Shown here piece after piece: positions 50,021 to 59,247 of a DNA stretch of 64,000 nt. Position 1 is the stretch's first letter. Every line of letters begins with the position of its first letter. The stretch is from Bacillota bacterium (GTDB lineage Bacteria > Bacillota_A > Clostridia > Lachnospirales > Lachnospiraceae): positions 62,001 to 126,000 of the forward strand of contig JAEYMU010000024.1 in NCBI GenBank assembly GCA_023407175.1. The letters are read 5' to 3'. Made by a program: the position numbers and the translations under genes. The notes below the pieces were generated by a model. The model was not told where the DNA came from, did no database searches, and was given only the letters and a program-made list of their open reading frames with translations.

Positions 50021-51245
50021 CCGGTCGGGGCATTGGAAAAACCAGCTTAGTGCTTTTCGGGAGATAACAGAGGATCCGGATAACAACTGGTACAAGTATA
50101 TTATGGGATTATACCGGGATATTGATAATGATATTTTAAAAACAGTCTTTAAAAACTTTCTGATTAATGCAAGCATGATAGGATATCCCAGACAAAGAGC
50201 CCTGGAGAAAAAGCTCGGTTGCAATATTCCGTGGGCGATTCTGATGGACCCGACCAGTGCCTGTAATCTTCGCTGCACTGGCTGCTGGGCAGCAGAATAT
50301 GGAAATAAACTGAATATGTCCTATGAAACACTGGACAGTATCATCTGCCAGGCTAATGAGTTGGGAACTTATTTCTTTCTATATTCCGGCGGCGAACCTC
50401 TGGTCAGAAAAAATGACCTGATAAAGCTGTGCGAAGCACACCCGGATTGTCAGTTTACCTCCTTTACCAACGGTACCCTGATTGATGAAGAATTTGCGGA
50501 GGAATTACTCCGTGTGAAAAATTTTATCCCGGCGATCAGCGTGGAAGGCTTCGAAGAAGCAACGGATTTTCGAAGAGGAGATGGTACCTTTTCCAAGGTA
50601 GAGAAAGCAATGAGAATTTTGAAGGAGAAAAAGCTTCCCTTTGGAATTTCCTGTTGTTATACCAGTAAAAATGTGCAGGTCATAGGCTCCGAGGAATATT
50701 TTGACCAGATGATAGAATGGGGCGCCAAATTCTGCTGGTTCTTTACCTATATGCCGGTGGGGAAGGAAGCGGTGCCGGAGCTCATGGCTACTGCGCAGCA
50801 GCGTAAATTCATGTACGAACAGATCCGCAAATTCAGACAGACCAAACCGTTGTTTACGCTGGATTTCTGGAATGACGGAGAGTATTCCGAGGGATGCCTT
50901 GCCGGAGGAAGGCGCTATCTGCATGTGAATGCCAACGGAGATATGGAGCCCTGTGCGTTTATCCATTATTCCGATTCCAACATAAAGGACAAAAGATTGC
51001 TGGAGGCTCTACAATCCCCCCTCTTTATGGCGTATAGAAAGAGCCAGCCCTTTCATCATAACCATCTGCGCCCATGCCCGCTTCTGGACAATCCGGGAGC
51101 CTTGACAAGGGTAGTGGAGCAGTCGGAGGCGCATTCTACGGATTTGCAAAATCCGGAGGAGGTACGTGAGCTTTCCGGTAAATGTACGGAGGCTGCAAAG
51201 CAATGGGCGGTTGTAGCCGATGGCTTATGGGAACAGCGCGGGTGA
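49902..51245 (+). CDS. Radical SAM protein with SPASM-like C-terminus
   Basis: 447 residues. Cys121, Cys125 and Cys128 in SACNLRCTGCWA bind the SAM [4Fe-4S] cluster. YFLYSGGEPLVR is the GGE motif, and FISVEG-like strands follow. The C-terminal part has GCLAGGRRYLHVNANGDMEP with PCAF and RPCPLL cysteines, as in SPASM/twitch domains that hold extra clusters. Substrate is unknown; neither a precursor peptide nor a sporulation or heme context is recognised. AAAGGAGAAG precedes the ATG, inside the PadR reading frame. Confidence 0.88.
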   Translation: MKKNMKELVVSIAMNQALNYISGNPEENLPKLQRWAEEFDRSGHWKNQLSAFREITEDPDNNWYKYIMGLYRDIDNDILKTVFKNFLINASMIGYPRQRALEKKLGCNIPWAILMDPTSACNLRCTGCWAAEYGNKLNMSYETLDSIICQANELGTYFFLYSGGEPLVRKNDLIKLCEAHPDCQFTSFTNGTLIDEEFAEELLRVKNFIPAISVEGFEEATDFRRGDGTFSKVEKAMRILKEKKLPFGISCCYTSKNVQVIGSEEYFDQMIEWGAKFCWFFTYMPVGKEAVPELMATAQQRKFMYEQIRKFRQTKPLFTLDFWNDGEYSEGCLAGGRRYLHVNANGDMEPCAFIHYSDSNIKDKRLLEALQSPLFMAYRKSQPFHHNHLRPCPLLDNPGALTRVVEQSEAHSTDLQNPEEVRELSGKCTEAAKQWAVVADGLWEQRG

Positions 51246-51336
51246 GACAAAATTCCATAAAAAATCGGTAAGTGAAACAATTTTTTAACATTTGCCTGTT
51301 ATAGTACGTAACATAAACCGGTAAAGGAGGCTTCTG

Positions 51337-52008
51337 ATGATTAAAATACTTGTAGTGGAAGATGATTTAAAATTAAATAAAATCGTATGTATGCATTTAA
51401 ACAACAATGGATATACGGCAAAAGGCTGTCTGAACCCTCAAGAAGCTTATGAAACTATGTATAATGCAAATTATGATCTGATCATTTCCGATATTATGAT
51501 GCCTAAAATTGATGGATTTGAATTTGCTGAAACAGTACGAGGGATCAATAAAAATATTCCTATTTTATTTATGACTGCCAGAGATGATTTTTTTTCAAAA
51601 CAAAAGGGATATCAAATAGGTATTGATGATTATATGGTAAAGCCGGTTGATTTGAAGGAGCTGATATTAAGGATAGATGCTTTGCTGCGGCGTGCTAAAA
51701 TAATAAATACCAATAAAATAGAAATAGGCGGATTTGTGATGGATGCCAATGAGACGAGTGTCAGTGTTGACGGTAATGAAATACCTGTAACGGTAAGAGA
51801 GTTCAATATTATGTATAAAATGCTTTCTTATCCCAAACATACATTTTCAAGGGCACAGCTAATGGACGAATTCTGGGGAGTAGAAAATGATACCGGTCTT
51901 CGGGCGGTTGATGTATATATCACTAAATTAAGGGATAAATTTGCCGACTGCAAGGAATTCAAGATAGTTACTGTTCATGGGCTTGGATATAAGGTAGTGC
52001 TGACATGA
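51337..52008 (+). CDS. OmpR-family response regulator without adjacent kinase
   Basis: 223 residues. Receiver domain with Asp9-Asp10, phosphoacceptor Asp52 (LIISDIMMPKIDG) and Lys102 (YMVKP), then a winged helix (REFNIMYKMLSYPKHTFSRA, TVHGLGYKV). The protein is a close paralogue of the regulator at 57893: long identical blocks such as NIPILFMTARDD and SKQKGY. The next genes are a receptor-like protein and a membrane protein, not a histidine kinase, so the partner may be the kinase at 56465. AAAGGAGG precedes the ATG. Confidence 0.92.
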   Translation: MIKILVVEDDLKLNKIVCMHLNNNGYTAKGCLNPQEAYETMYNANYDLIISDIMMPKIDGFEFAETVRGINKNIPILFMTARDDFFSKQKGYQIGIDDYMVKPVDLKELILRIDALLRRAKIINTNKIEIGGFVMDANETSVSVDGNEIPVTVREFNIMYKMLSYPKHTFSRAQLMDEFWGVENDTGLRAVDVYITKLRDKFADCKEFKIVTVHGLGYKVVLT

Positions 52009-52071
52009 AGGATAAACGGAAGGCTGTCATATGGCAGCAACCCAACAGATGGGATTAGGAGGAATATTATT

Positions 52072-53562
52072 ATGAAGGATACGTTTATGATAAATAATGC
52101 TATGAAAGTTAATAAAATTATAGCAGTTATTTTGTGGATCATTTTTGGGGGTTCAAGCTTTTTTCTGTTTAAAAATGATATCAGACCTGAAGTTTTTATC
52201 TCTTTATTATTGGAATTAATCCTTGCAACGATCCTTATCTTACGAAAAAAACATCCTTTGGCCGGAACCTCAGCTCTGATACTGGGGATTTTAACGTTAA
52301 CAGTGCCGTATATCGGAACTTATTATACCGGAATGTTAATTATGGCAGTTCTTTGCGGGGTATCCCTCTATCTGAATAAGGCCCTGCTGTATAGTATCGG
52401 AAGCTTATACAGCATCGCTTATTTTATTATCTATTTTGCGGATAATAAAACCTTGAACAAGGAGTTCTTCACTAATATGAGTTATATTGGCCTTACGGTA
52501 ATCGCTTTATATTTTGTTTGTAAACGGAGTGCGGATTTAATACAGCTGGCATATGAGAAAGAAACCCAGGCAAAAAAACTGTTAAATTCCCTGGATACTA
52601 TGGTTACAGTTATCCACGAAAATACCTCCTCCCTAAATACGGAGATCAATCATTGCAATAGAGATATTGAAGCCTTAAGGGATATCAGCAAAACAATGTC
52701 TGTGAGTATTAATGAAGTAACGGATGGTGTAGTTGATCAAGCAGAAAGCATTGGGCAGATTAGTGATATGATGAACGAAGCCGATGAGAAAATGTCAGAA
52801 ATAGCTTCCCTGTCTAAAGGCCTTGCAGACACCTCCGGAAATACAAACCTGGTAGTTAGCCAGAGTACAGAGAACATCAATAGAATGGGATTACAGATGG
52901 ATATTATTAACGCAGCCGTCTCTGAATCTCTGGAAACAGTAGGAGAATTAAATAAAAGCATGCAGGAGATTAACAGCTTTCTATCGGCCATCAGCCAAAT
53001 TTCTAATCAGACGAATCTCCTTGCATTAAATGCCAGTATTGAAGCGGCAAGGGCAGGAGAAGCCGGCACTGGATTTTCTGTGGTGGCACAGGAAGTGAAA
53101 AAGCTTGCGGAACAGAGTTCTGAAACGGTGAAGCATATTGATGAAATAATCAAGGATATACAGAGGAAAACAGAGCTTGTTTTTCAAAAGGCCTATAATG
53201 GGAGCACAGCGGTTAAAGAAGGAGAATTTATAACAAAGCAAGTACTTGACAGCTATCAAAATATAAAATCAGCCTTCGAAAGCATTGATAAATATATTGA
53301 CGATGAGTTAAAAATGACGGGCCATGTAAGCACAATCTTTACCCGGATTCGTCAGCAGACGGGAAATATATCTGACATTTCCTTAAAGCATTCCGCGTCA
53401 ACGGAGGAAATGGTGGCTATTACAGAAGAACAGAATTCAATTATTGGAATTATTTATGAAGCTGTCAGAAGTATTAATAATTCCAGTGTAAAACTGCAGG
53501 AGCTGATTGAAAACAGAGATGAAATAATTGAGGATAAATCCATACAAAAAGCAGAGGATTGA
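52072..53562 (+). CDS. Methyl-accepting chemotaxis-like signalling protein with polytopic membrane N-terminus
   Basis: 496 residues. About six membrane segments (20-160) replace the usual two-helix sensor and there is no obvious extracellular domain or HAMP. The cytoplasmic part is a long coiled coil with the hairpin tip [20 protein letters not shown] followed by [20 protein letters not shown]. It has the form of a chemoreceptor, but no che genes are in the window. It lies directly after a response regulator. AGGAGG precedes the ATG. Confidence 0.85.
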   Translation: MKDTFMINNAMKVNKIIAVILWIIFGGSSFFLFKNDIRPEVFISLLLELILATILILRKKHPLAGTSALILGILTLTVPYIGTYYTGMLIMAVLCGVSLYLNKALLYSIGSLYSIAYFIIYFADNKTLNKEFFTNMSYIGLTVIALYFVCKRSADLIQLAYEKETQAKKLLNSLDTMVTVIHENTSSLNTEINHCNRDIEALRDISKTMSVSINEVTDGVVDQAESIGQISDMMNEADEKMSEIASLSKGLADTSGNTNLVVSQSTENINRMGLQMDIINAAVSESLETVGELNKSMQEINSFLSAISQISNQTNLLALNASIEAARAGEAGTGFSVVAQEVKKLAEQSSETVKHIDEIIKDIQRKTELVFQKAYNGSTAVKEGEFITKQVLDSYQNIKSAFESIDKYIDDELKMTGHVSTIFTRIRQQTGNISDISLKHSASTEEMVAITEEQNSIIGIIYEAVRSINNSSVKLQELIENRDEIIEDKSIQKAED

Positions 53563-53579
53563 GTAAAGGGTCAAGAAGG

Positions 53580-54833
53580 ATGCAAAAGCAAATTATTACC
53601 GGAACAGGGAGGAAACCCAGGAAAGCTGATGCTGTATTATTAAAGAAAATCAGAAGGCTGCTCCTCCTGGAAACAGTGTTTGTATTGGCAAATTTATTTA
53701 TATGTATGAAAGCAGGTTCTTACTTTTTCAGTACCTGCTCTATTTTTAATGTGATCAGCGTTTTTATCAGAACTATAATACTGTTTAAAATAACAGCGAA
53801 AGAAGGGGCGGAGAAATTATTTCTTTCAAAGGATAAGGTATATGCCGTTTCTATTACAGGAAGTATTGTCTTAGCAGTTGCTGCTCTTGGTGTTTTCACA
53901 GCAGGAGGCCTTTTGTTCTTTCTTCGGGACCGGCAGCCTGACCGGCTGTCAGCAGTTCTCATATTGACTTTTTCAGTAATAGAATTGTCAGCTTTGCTCT
54001 ATAGTCAAATAATAATGATAACTTATACCGGTGTATTTTTTCCTTTTATGCGGTATATAAATTATTCAGCTTCCCTTATAGTATTTGCGCTTTTTGTAGG
54101 CGTAACATTAACCATGGCGGAAAACAGGAGCGAACTGGTGGGATTAAGCGGAATTGTGCTTGGAGGCAGTGCAGGCGGGTTGGCAGGATATCAATTATGG
54201 AAAAGTCTGTTGGCAAATGAAAATAACAGAAGGCTATATCATCATTTCCGCAATAACAGTACGATTATATTTACACGGCTTTCTCTTAAAAAGGATATGG
54301 TTGTAGTTCTGGGCAAAATTATTTTAAGCTGCATTACCCTTTCAGGCTTTATGTTAGCCAATGCGCTATATAGTGTTGGAATGGGAGCAGCCAGATACAG
54401 CGCGATCAGAGCTCAGAATAAAGAAAGATATCAACAGATACGCAGTTATTTTGAAATCGGAGCAGCTATTTTTGGAGCAAGCCTCTGCTATATGGTCTAT
54501 TCCTTTAAAACCTTCTCAAGAGACGGTTTTCTTCGGTTTGACATGACCATTGCACTGATTATCGCCTTATATACCTTTACAGAATTTTATTTTATTATCA
54601 GGGATTACATTAAAGCCAGGAAGACCCATAATCTCATATCGGAAGAGATTAAGCTCATCGGTCTTTCTTCCACAATGATATGTTTGGTTTTGACCCAGGT
54701 GGCGATTATGTCTTTCGCTCATGATGGAGATAGTACATTTTATAACAGGCTTTCCGGTGTTATCTTTGGGAGTGTATCTGCCTTCATCGGTATTTATATG
54801 ATGATGAGAGCAAGGTACTTAAAACGTCATTAA
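53580..54833 (+). CDS. Polytopic membrane protein of unknown function
   Basis: 417 residues with about ten predicted membrane segments and a basic N-terminus. No family is recognised. The gene follows the receptor-like gene so closely that a TTG at 53559 would overlap its stop; the ATG at 53580 with AAAGGG 10 nt upstream is chosen here. Coupling with the receptor-like protein and response regulator suggests a shared signalling or transport role. Confidence 0.7.
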   Translation: MQKQIITGTGRKPRKADAVLLKKIRRLLLLETVFVLANLFICMKAGSYFFSTCSIFNVISVFIRTIILFKITAKEGAEKLFLSKDKVYAVSITGSIVLAVAALGVFTAGGLLFFLRDRQPDRLSAVLILTFSVIELSALLYSQIIMITYTGVFFPFMRYINYSASLIVFALFVGVTLTMAENRSELVGLSGIVLGGSAGGLAGYQLWKSLLANENNRRLYHHFRNNSTIIFTRLSLKKDMVVVLGKIILSCITLSGFMLANALYSVGMGAARYSAIRAQNKERYQQIRSYFEIGAAIFGASLCYMVYSFKTFSRDGFLRFDMTIALIIALYTFTEFYFIIRDYIKARKTHNLISEEIKLIGLSSTMICLVLTQVAIMSFAHDGDSTFYNRLSGVIFGSVSAFIGIYMMMRARYLKRH

Positions 54834-54940
54834 CATGATTCAAATATTTTGTAAGCAATTTTTTAACATATAAGCAGTATATTCAATTTGTCAAATGGAT
54901 GGGAACCCACCCTATACTACTTATAACGGAGGTTATCTAT

Positions 54941-55309
54941 ATGAAAAAAAGTAATTTTATTGCGTTGGTTTTAGGAACGATCAGCGGAGTTTTCTTCGGA
55001 CTTGGCATGTGCATGGCGCTGCTTCCGGAGTGGAATGCATTAAAACCGGGTATCGCAGTCGGCAGTATCGGATTGCTGTTGGGATTAATTACGGCTATTG
55101 TTTGGCGCAAAATGGAACACAAACCTACAGTAAAATTTTCAGGCAAAATGGTTTTAACAGTTTGTTTGGGTATTTTGGCTGCATTGACACTGGGTATTGG
55201 TATGAGCTTCGTTATGGTCTGGGAAAATCTGATTATCGGCATTATTATCGGCCTTATCGGTATTGTGCTCTTGCTTAGCCTTATACCTGTCATAAAAGGG
55301 TTAAAATAA
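54941..55309 (+). CDS. Small four-helix membrane protein
   Basis: 122 residues with four predicted membrane segments, Gly- and Ile-rich (IALVLGTISGVFFGLGMCMA, then GLLLGLITAIVW). No family is assigned with confidence. GGAGG lies nine nt before the ATG. The repeat protein follows 38 nt after the stop, so the two are probably cotranscribed. Confidence 0.7.
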   Translation: MKKSNFIALVLGTISGVFFGLGMCMALLPEWNALKPGIAVGSIGLLLGLITAIVWRKMEHKPTVKFSGKMVLTVCLGILAALTLGIGMSFVMVWENLIIGIIIGLIGIVLLLSLIPVIKGLK

Positions 55310-55346
55310 TAGACCGGGAAGGGAAAACGAAATGGAGGTATGTGCT

Positions 55347-55682
55347 ATGTCAGAATACAAATTAAAGACCGGTAAATTAGGAAAAGAAGCAGCGGAAGCC
55401 TTCAAAAAAGTGGAGGAAAAATTCACGGATAAATTCTTAGAACAGGATGAAGGCAGTAAATCAGGATATAGGCTGAAAACTGGTAAAGCAGGTGAGACAA
55501 TAACCGGAGCTATGAAAGAGATAGAAAATGCTGTTGTAAGTGGATATAAGAAAATTGAAGACGGAGTTGTAAAGGGGTATAAAAACATTGAAAATAAATT
55601 TGTGGACGCCTTCCTAGAGAAGGAGGAGGAGAATAGAGAAAAGAATACAGAAGGTCCAAAGGAGAAAGATTCCTCTATTTAA
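55347..55682 (+). CDS. Small charged protein with internal duplication
   Basis: 111 residues. YKLKTGKLG (near 4) is repeated as YRLKTGKAG (near 40), and KVEEKFTDKFLEQDE is echoed by NIENKFVDAFLEKEE. Short GYKKIEDGVV / GYKNIENKFV units lie between. The pattern predicts amphipathic helices, perhaps membrane-surface or self-assembling. GGAGG is eight nt before the ATG. No homologue recognised. Confidence 0.65.
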   Translation: MSEYKLKTGKLGKEAAEAFKKVEEKFTDKFLEQDEGSKSGYRLKTGKAGETITGAMKEIENAVVSGYKKIEDGVVKGYKNIENKFVDAFLEKEEENREKNTEGPKEKDSSI

Positions 55683-55774
55683 TACTGTTTTTAAAAAGCT
55701 ATCGGCGTATGGGTTCAGATTATTGAAAGCATATGCCGGTTTGCTGTATTCGCAGCAAACCGGAGATGATGAGG

Positions 55775-56314
55775 TCAGTTTATGAGCAGCCGGTTTCCTT
55801 TTTCACAGATTTCATAAATCTCATCATATTTTTGTTCTATCATTGGAGTGAATTTAATTGTTTTTTGACGTACAATTATTTTATATACAAAGTACGGAAG
55901 CACCCAGCCGGTAAATCCCGGAATAGCCAGCACTATACATAAGAGAGTCAATGGCGGTTCATTGGTAACTGCAAAGGTGGCCCCTGCCATGAAGCCTGTG
56001 CCAAGGAGGCCGATGAGGATAGCCCACATGGTTCCGGCTGAATGTTTTGATTTTTGCATAGCGTCAATTTCATTGATACAGGCTTCAAAATGGCGTTGGA
56101 GACGGGTCAATTCTGCTTTATGCAGTATTTTCCGGTCTCTTTTAAGCTTGATTGTAACCTTTCCCATAATATGGGAGGGTTGGATGTTTTCATCAGGGAT
56201 CCAGCCAAAATTCAGATAACCATCTAAATACATCGATGCTCTTTCGGCATCGGCAATTACTTCTTTGTATTCATAACCGATAAAATTGCTGCTTCCTCTG
56301 GTGATTTCACTCAT
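55775..56314 (-). CDS. Two-helix membrane protein of unknown function
   Basis: 179 residues. A soluble helical N-terminal part (about 1-90) is followed by two membrane segments (about 93-113 and 120-145) and a short cytosolic tail. No known domain. AGGAGTGAT precedes the ATG. It is on the same strand as the histidine kinase 150 nt upstream, so a common unit is possible. Confidence 0.65.
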   Translation of the reverse strand: MSEITRGSSNFIGYEYKEVIADAERASMYLDGYLNFGWIPDENIQPSHIMGKVTIKLKRDRKILHKAELTRLQRHFEACINEIDAMQKSKHSAGTMWAILIGLLGTGFMAGATFAVTNEPPLTLLCIVLAIPGFTGWVLPYFVYKIIVRQKTIKFTPMIEQKYDEIYEICEKGNRLLIN

Positions 56315-56464
56315 AGGATCACTCCTTTTACTTAAGATTCACATTTTTATATTCTTGAGCTTCAAAAGTACTCTGTAAGCAAGAAAGACAGATACCTCCG
56401 ACTTTATAATCCTTATGATTATAGATGTATGTTATCAATTTGATTGAGAAATGTTTCAAAAATA

Positions 56465-57550
56465 TTAATGTTGCTGTTCTGAATGAAAATTAGTGGGAAT
56501 ACATACGGTAAAGGTACTCCCCGATCCCAATTCACTGGAAGCAGTAATTTTGCCTCCTGCCAGCTGTAAAATTCTTAAAACAAGGGCAAGACCCAGTCCA
56601 TTACCCTCAGTGGAATGAGAGGTATCACCCTGATAAAATTTATCAAAGATATGCGTTAATGTTTCTTCACTCATTCCGCAGCCAGTATCGGATATGGTAA
56701 CGACTACTTCATCCTGGGTGGAGCTTTGTCGCAGAGTAACGGTCCCTCCCGGTTCTGTAAATTTAATTGCGTTGGAAAACAGGTTGTTCCATACCAGCTC
56801 CAGCAGACTGGAATCTGCTACAACTGTGGCACAATCCTCAATTTCCGCTATGAATTGAATGTCCTTTTTTGTCCACAAATCTTCAAATCGTAATGCACAT
56901 TCACATAGCTGGGCACATAAATCATAGGGTTCCGGGGTCGGCTGCAGGTTTTGTTTCTCCAGCTTGTTTAGCTTTAAAATATTGGTAATCAAATCGGTCA
57001 GCCGGGAGGAAGATTCCAAAATCGTATCCAGATAACCTTCACGCTGAGAGAAGGTTAGTTTTTCATTTTTAAGTGCTTGTGCATAATTTTGTATGATTGC
57101 CAACGGTGTTTTAATCTCGTGGGATACATTAGAAAAAAACTCGGTTTTCAGAGTTTCTATACTGCCTAATTCCTCAACCATAACATTGAAGTCCGAAAAA
57201 ATAACATCCAGATAATCCTTTCTATCCGGCAGGTGTCTCGGTGGAATATAAACAGAAAAATCACCTTCCGCCACCTTACGGGTAGCCTCCGCTAATTCCT
57301 CCATAGGTTTCTGATAATGACGGGTGAATTGAAACCTGGTAAACAAGGTGAAGGCAGCGGCAACAAACACCCAGTAAATTATAACAGCAATGATATATCC
57401 GGCGGGAAGGCTTGCGTAATCCAGATAATTTTGTAAAATCAGCATTTGACCCGTAGTCAATCCTCCAAGTGCCAGAAAAGTGAGAATAAAGCTGGACAAA
57501 GGGAATATTTTTGCGGTTATTCTTGGATCTGATGTCTTTTGTTTCTTCAT
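56465..57550 (-). CDS. Sensor histidine kinase
   Basis: 361 residues. Two membrane helices (about 17-40 and 52-72) with almost no external loop, a HAMP domain (about 75-130), the phosphoacceptor His144 in NVSHEIKTPLAIIQNYAQAL, and a HATPase domain with NNLFSNAIKF, ISDTGCGMSEE and GNGLGLALV. The lack of a sensor loop suggests detection of a membrane or partner signal, as in peptide-antibiotic sensing kinases. It is divergent from the response regulator at 57893 and is preceded by an overlapping 27-codon ORF. Confidence 0.93.
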   Translation of the reverse strand: MKKQKTSDPRITAKIFPLSSFILTFLALGGLTTGQMLILQNYLDYASLPAGYIIAVIIYWVFVAAAFTLFTRFQFTRHYQKPMEELAEATRKVAEGDFSVYIPPRHLPDRKDYLDVIFSDFNVMVEELGSIETLKTEFFSNVSHEIKTPLAIIQNYAQALKNEKLTFSQREGYLDTILESSSRLTDLITNILKLNKLEKQNLQPTPEPYDLCAQLCECALRFEDLWTKKDIQFIAEIEDCATVVADSSLLELVWNNLFSNAIKFTEPGGTVTLRQSSTQDEVVVTISDTGCGMSEETLTHIFDKFYQGDTSHSTEGNGLGLALVLRILQLAGGKITASSELGSGSTFTVCIPTNFHSEQQH

Positions 57551-57630
57551 AGCAGTACCGCCTTATATACCCGAAGCTTATCCGGATTTATCGGCTTGAC
57601 ATCAGTTTCTGCCTTTGAAGCATTAATCAT
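57547..57630 (-). CDS. Possible 27-residue leader peptide coupled to the kinase
   Basis: On the minus strand, ATG at 57630 lies seven to eight nt after GGAGG. The peptide MINASKAETDVKPINPDKLR plus seven residues ends in TGA that overlaps the kinase ATG (ATGA). The kinase itself lacks a convincing ribosome binding site, so translation of this ORF may deliver ribosomes to it. The rest of 57631-57892 shows only AT-rich promoter-like sequence. Confidence 0.45.
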   Translation of the reverse strand: MINASKAETDVKPINPDKLRVYKAVLL

Positions 57631-57892
57631 GATTGCTTCCTCCTTTACCAATGCGATTAATTATTATAAGGCTAAAGAAATTGGTTTGAAACAAGTTTAC
57701 CATATCTGAATAGGAAAAACCATCAAATTAGTACTGCAGGAATAATCGAAGGCTGGGTCAGAATACAAATCAGTGGTATGTTTTATGTTTTTTTGATAAA
57801 ATAAAGTATAAGCTATTTTAAAATACGAATGTGATTTAGATTTTATACAAAGTGTACACGGCAGATTCCGTGAGAGTTACAGGAGGTAAAAC

Positions 57893-58567
57893 TTGATAAA
57901 TATTTTAGTCCTAGAGGATGATACCCGACTTAATTATATTGTATGTTCCTTTTTGGATGAGAACGGATATCATGCCATCAGTTGCCAGAATGCAGAGGAA
58001 GCATTTGATGGGCTTGTGGGAGAGCCGGTAGACCTGATTATTTCAGATGTTATGATGCCTGGGATTGACGGATTTGAGTTCGCCAGGGAAATCCGCAGGC
58101 AGGATAAGAATATTCCCATTCTTTTTATGACGGCAAGGGATGATATTAGCTCTAAACAGAAGGGATATTGTATTGGTATTGATGAGTATATGGTAAAACC
58201 CATATTGATGGAGGAACTAATTCTTCGTGTGTCTGCTCTGCTGCGCCGGGCTCGTATAGCGAATGAAAGAAAGCTGCAGGTGGGTTCACTTATTTTGGAT
58301 GAGGATGAAACAACGGCATATTTAAACGGTGGGGAAATGAAGCTGACCGTTAGGGAATTTAATATTCTTTTTAAACTGTTGTCTTATCCGAAACGTACTT
58401 TTACAAGAACACATTTGATGGATGAATTTTGGGGGTATGATAACGAAAGTTCGCCCCGGACGGTGGATGTTTGTATAACCAAGCTGCGGGACAAGCTTTC
58501 TGCATGTGAAGATGTGGAAATTGTAACAGTCCACGGGCTTGGTTATAAGGCGGTGATAAAAGAATAA
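57893..58567 (+). CDS. OmpR-family response regulator
   Basis: 224 residues. Receiver with Asp9-Asp10, Asp52 (LIISDVMMPGIDG) and Lys102, then a winged helix ending TVHGLGYKAV. Start codon TTG with AGGAGG seven nt upstream. It is divergent from the kinase at 56465 and most probably its partner. Paralogue of 51337; the two regulators flank the receptor-like and small-protein genes. Confidence 0.93.
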   Translation: MINILVLEDDTRLNYIVCSFLDENGYHAISCQNAEEAFDGLVGEPVDLIISDVMMPGIDGFEFAREIRRQDKNIPILFMTARDDISSKQKGYCIGIDEYMVKPILMEELILRVSALLRRARIANERKLQVGSLILDEDETTAYLNGGEMKLTVREFNILFKLLSYPKRTFTRTHLMDEFWGYDNESSPRTVDVCITKLRDKLSACEDVEIVTVHGLGYKAVIKE

Positions 58568-58646
58568 ACTGTGATATTGAATAGCCGGAAGGAAAATTGG
58601 CAATGTTAAAAGGGTATTTATAACATAAGAAAGGCTTGGTGCTATT

Positions 58647-59099
58647 ATGTGGGGTATCCTTATTGCGATCATTTCCGGAGCTTTGATGAGTACACAGGGG
58701 GTTTTTAATACAAATGTAACGAAGCAGTCAGGGCTTTGGGTAACAGCCAGCTTTGTACAGCTGACAGCACTTATCGTCTGTATCGGGGCCTGGATTGTAA
58801 CCGGAAGACAGGGCAGCTTTGCTTCTTTATTCAAGATTGACCATAAATATATGCTGCTTGGCGGTGCTATGGGAGCCTTTATTACCTATACTGTAATAAA
58901 GAGTGTGGATACCCTGGGACCGGCAGTTGCAAACATGTTTATCATAACCGCCCAGTTGATTGTAGCCTATTTGATTGAGGTATTCGGAATCTTCGGCTGT
59001 GAGAAGGAGAGCTTTGAATGGAAGAAGCTTATTGGTCTGGTGCTTATTATAGCGGGTATTATTATTTTTAAATGGAATCGCGAAAATTGTATAGGATAA
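58647..59099 (+). CDS. Single-domain DMT superfamily protein (YdcZ/DUF606-like)
   Basis: 150 residues with five predicted membrane segments, half the size of a full DMT carrier. LIAIISGALMSTQGVFNTNV at the N-terminus and VANMFIITAQLIVAYLIEVFG near the middle match the DUF606/YdcZ group. These small units dimerise or pair with a second one; no partner is adjacent. AAAGG precedes the ATG at about 10 nt. Confidence 0.82.
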   Translation: MWGILIAIISGALMSTQGVFNTNVTKQSGLWVTASFVQLTALIVCIGAWIVTGRQGSFASLFKIDHKYMLLGGAMGAFITYTVIKSVDTLGPAVANMFIITAQLIVAYLIEVFGIFGCEKESFEWKKLIGLVLIIAGIIIFKWNRENCIG

Positions 59100-59209
59100 T
59101 CCGCAATTATAACTGGAAGTTTTTTGTGTAAAAAATATACCAGAACAATGAGCGTTTCATGTGAAAGTTAACGTTGATTCGGTATTTTGATCATAATAAT
59201 TTAGGAAAA

Positions 59210-59246
59210 CCTCTGGCCAGTGTGACGTGCTGGCCAGAGGTATTTT
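59210..59246. terminator. Terminator between the DMT gene and the repeat protein
   Basis: CCTCTGGCCAG (59210-59220) pairs perfectly with CTGGCCAGAGG (59230-59240), followed by TATTTT. The convergent gene ends at 59248 and can use it in reverse. Confidence 0.88.
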
Positions 59247-59247
59247 A

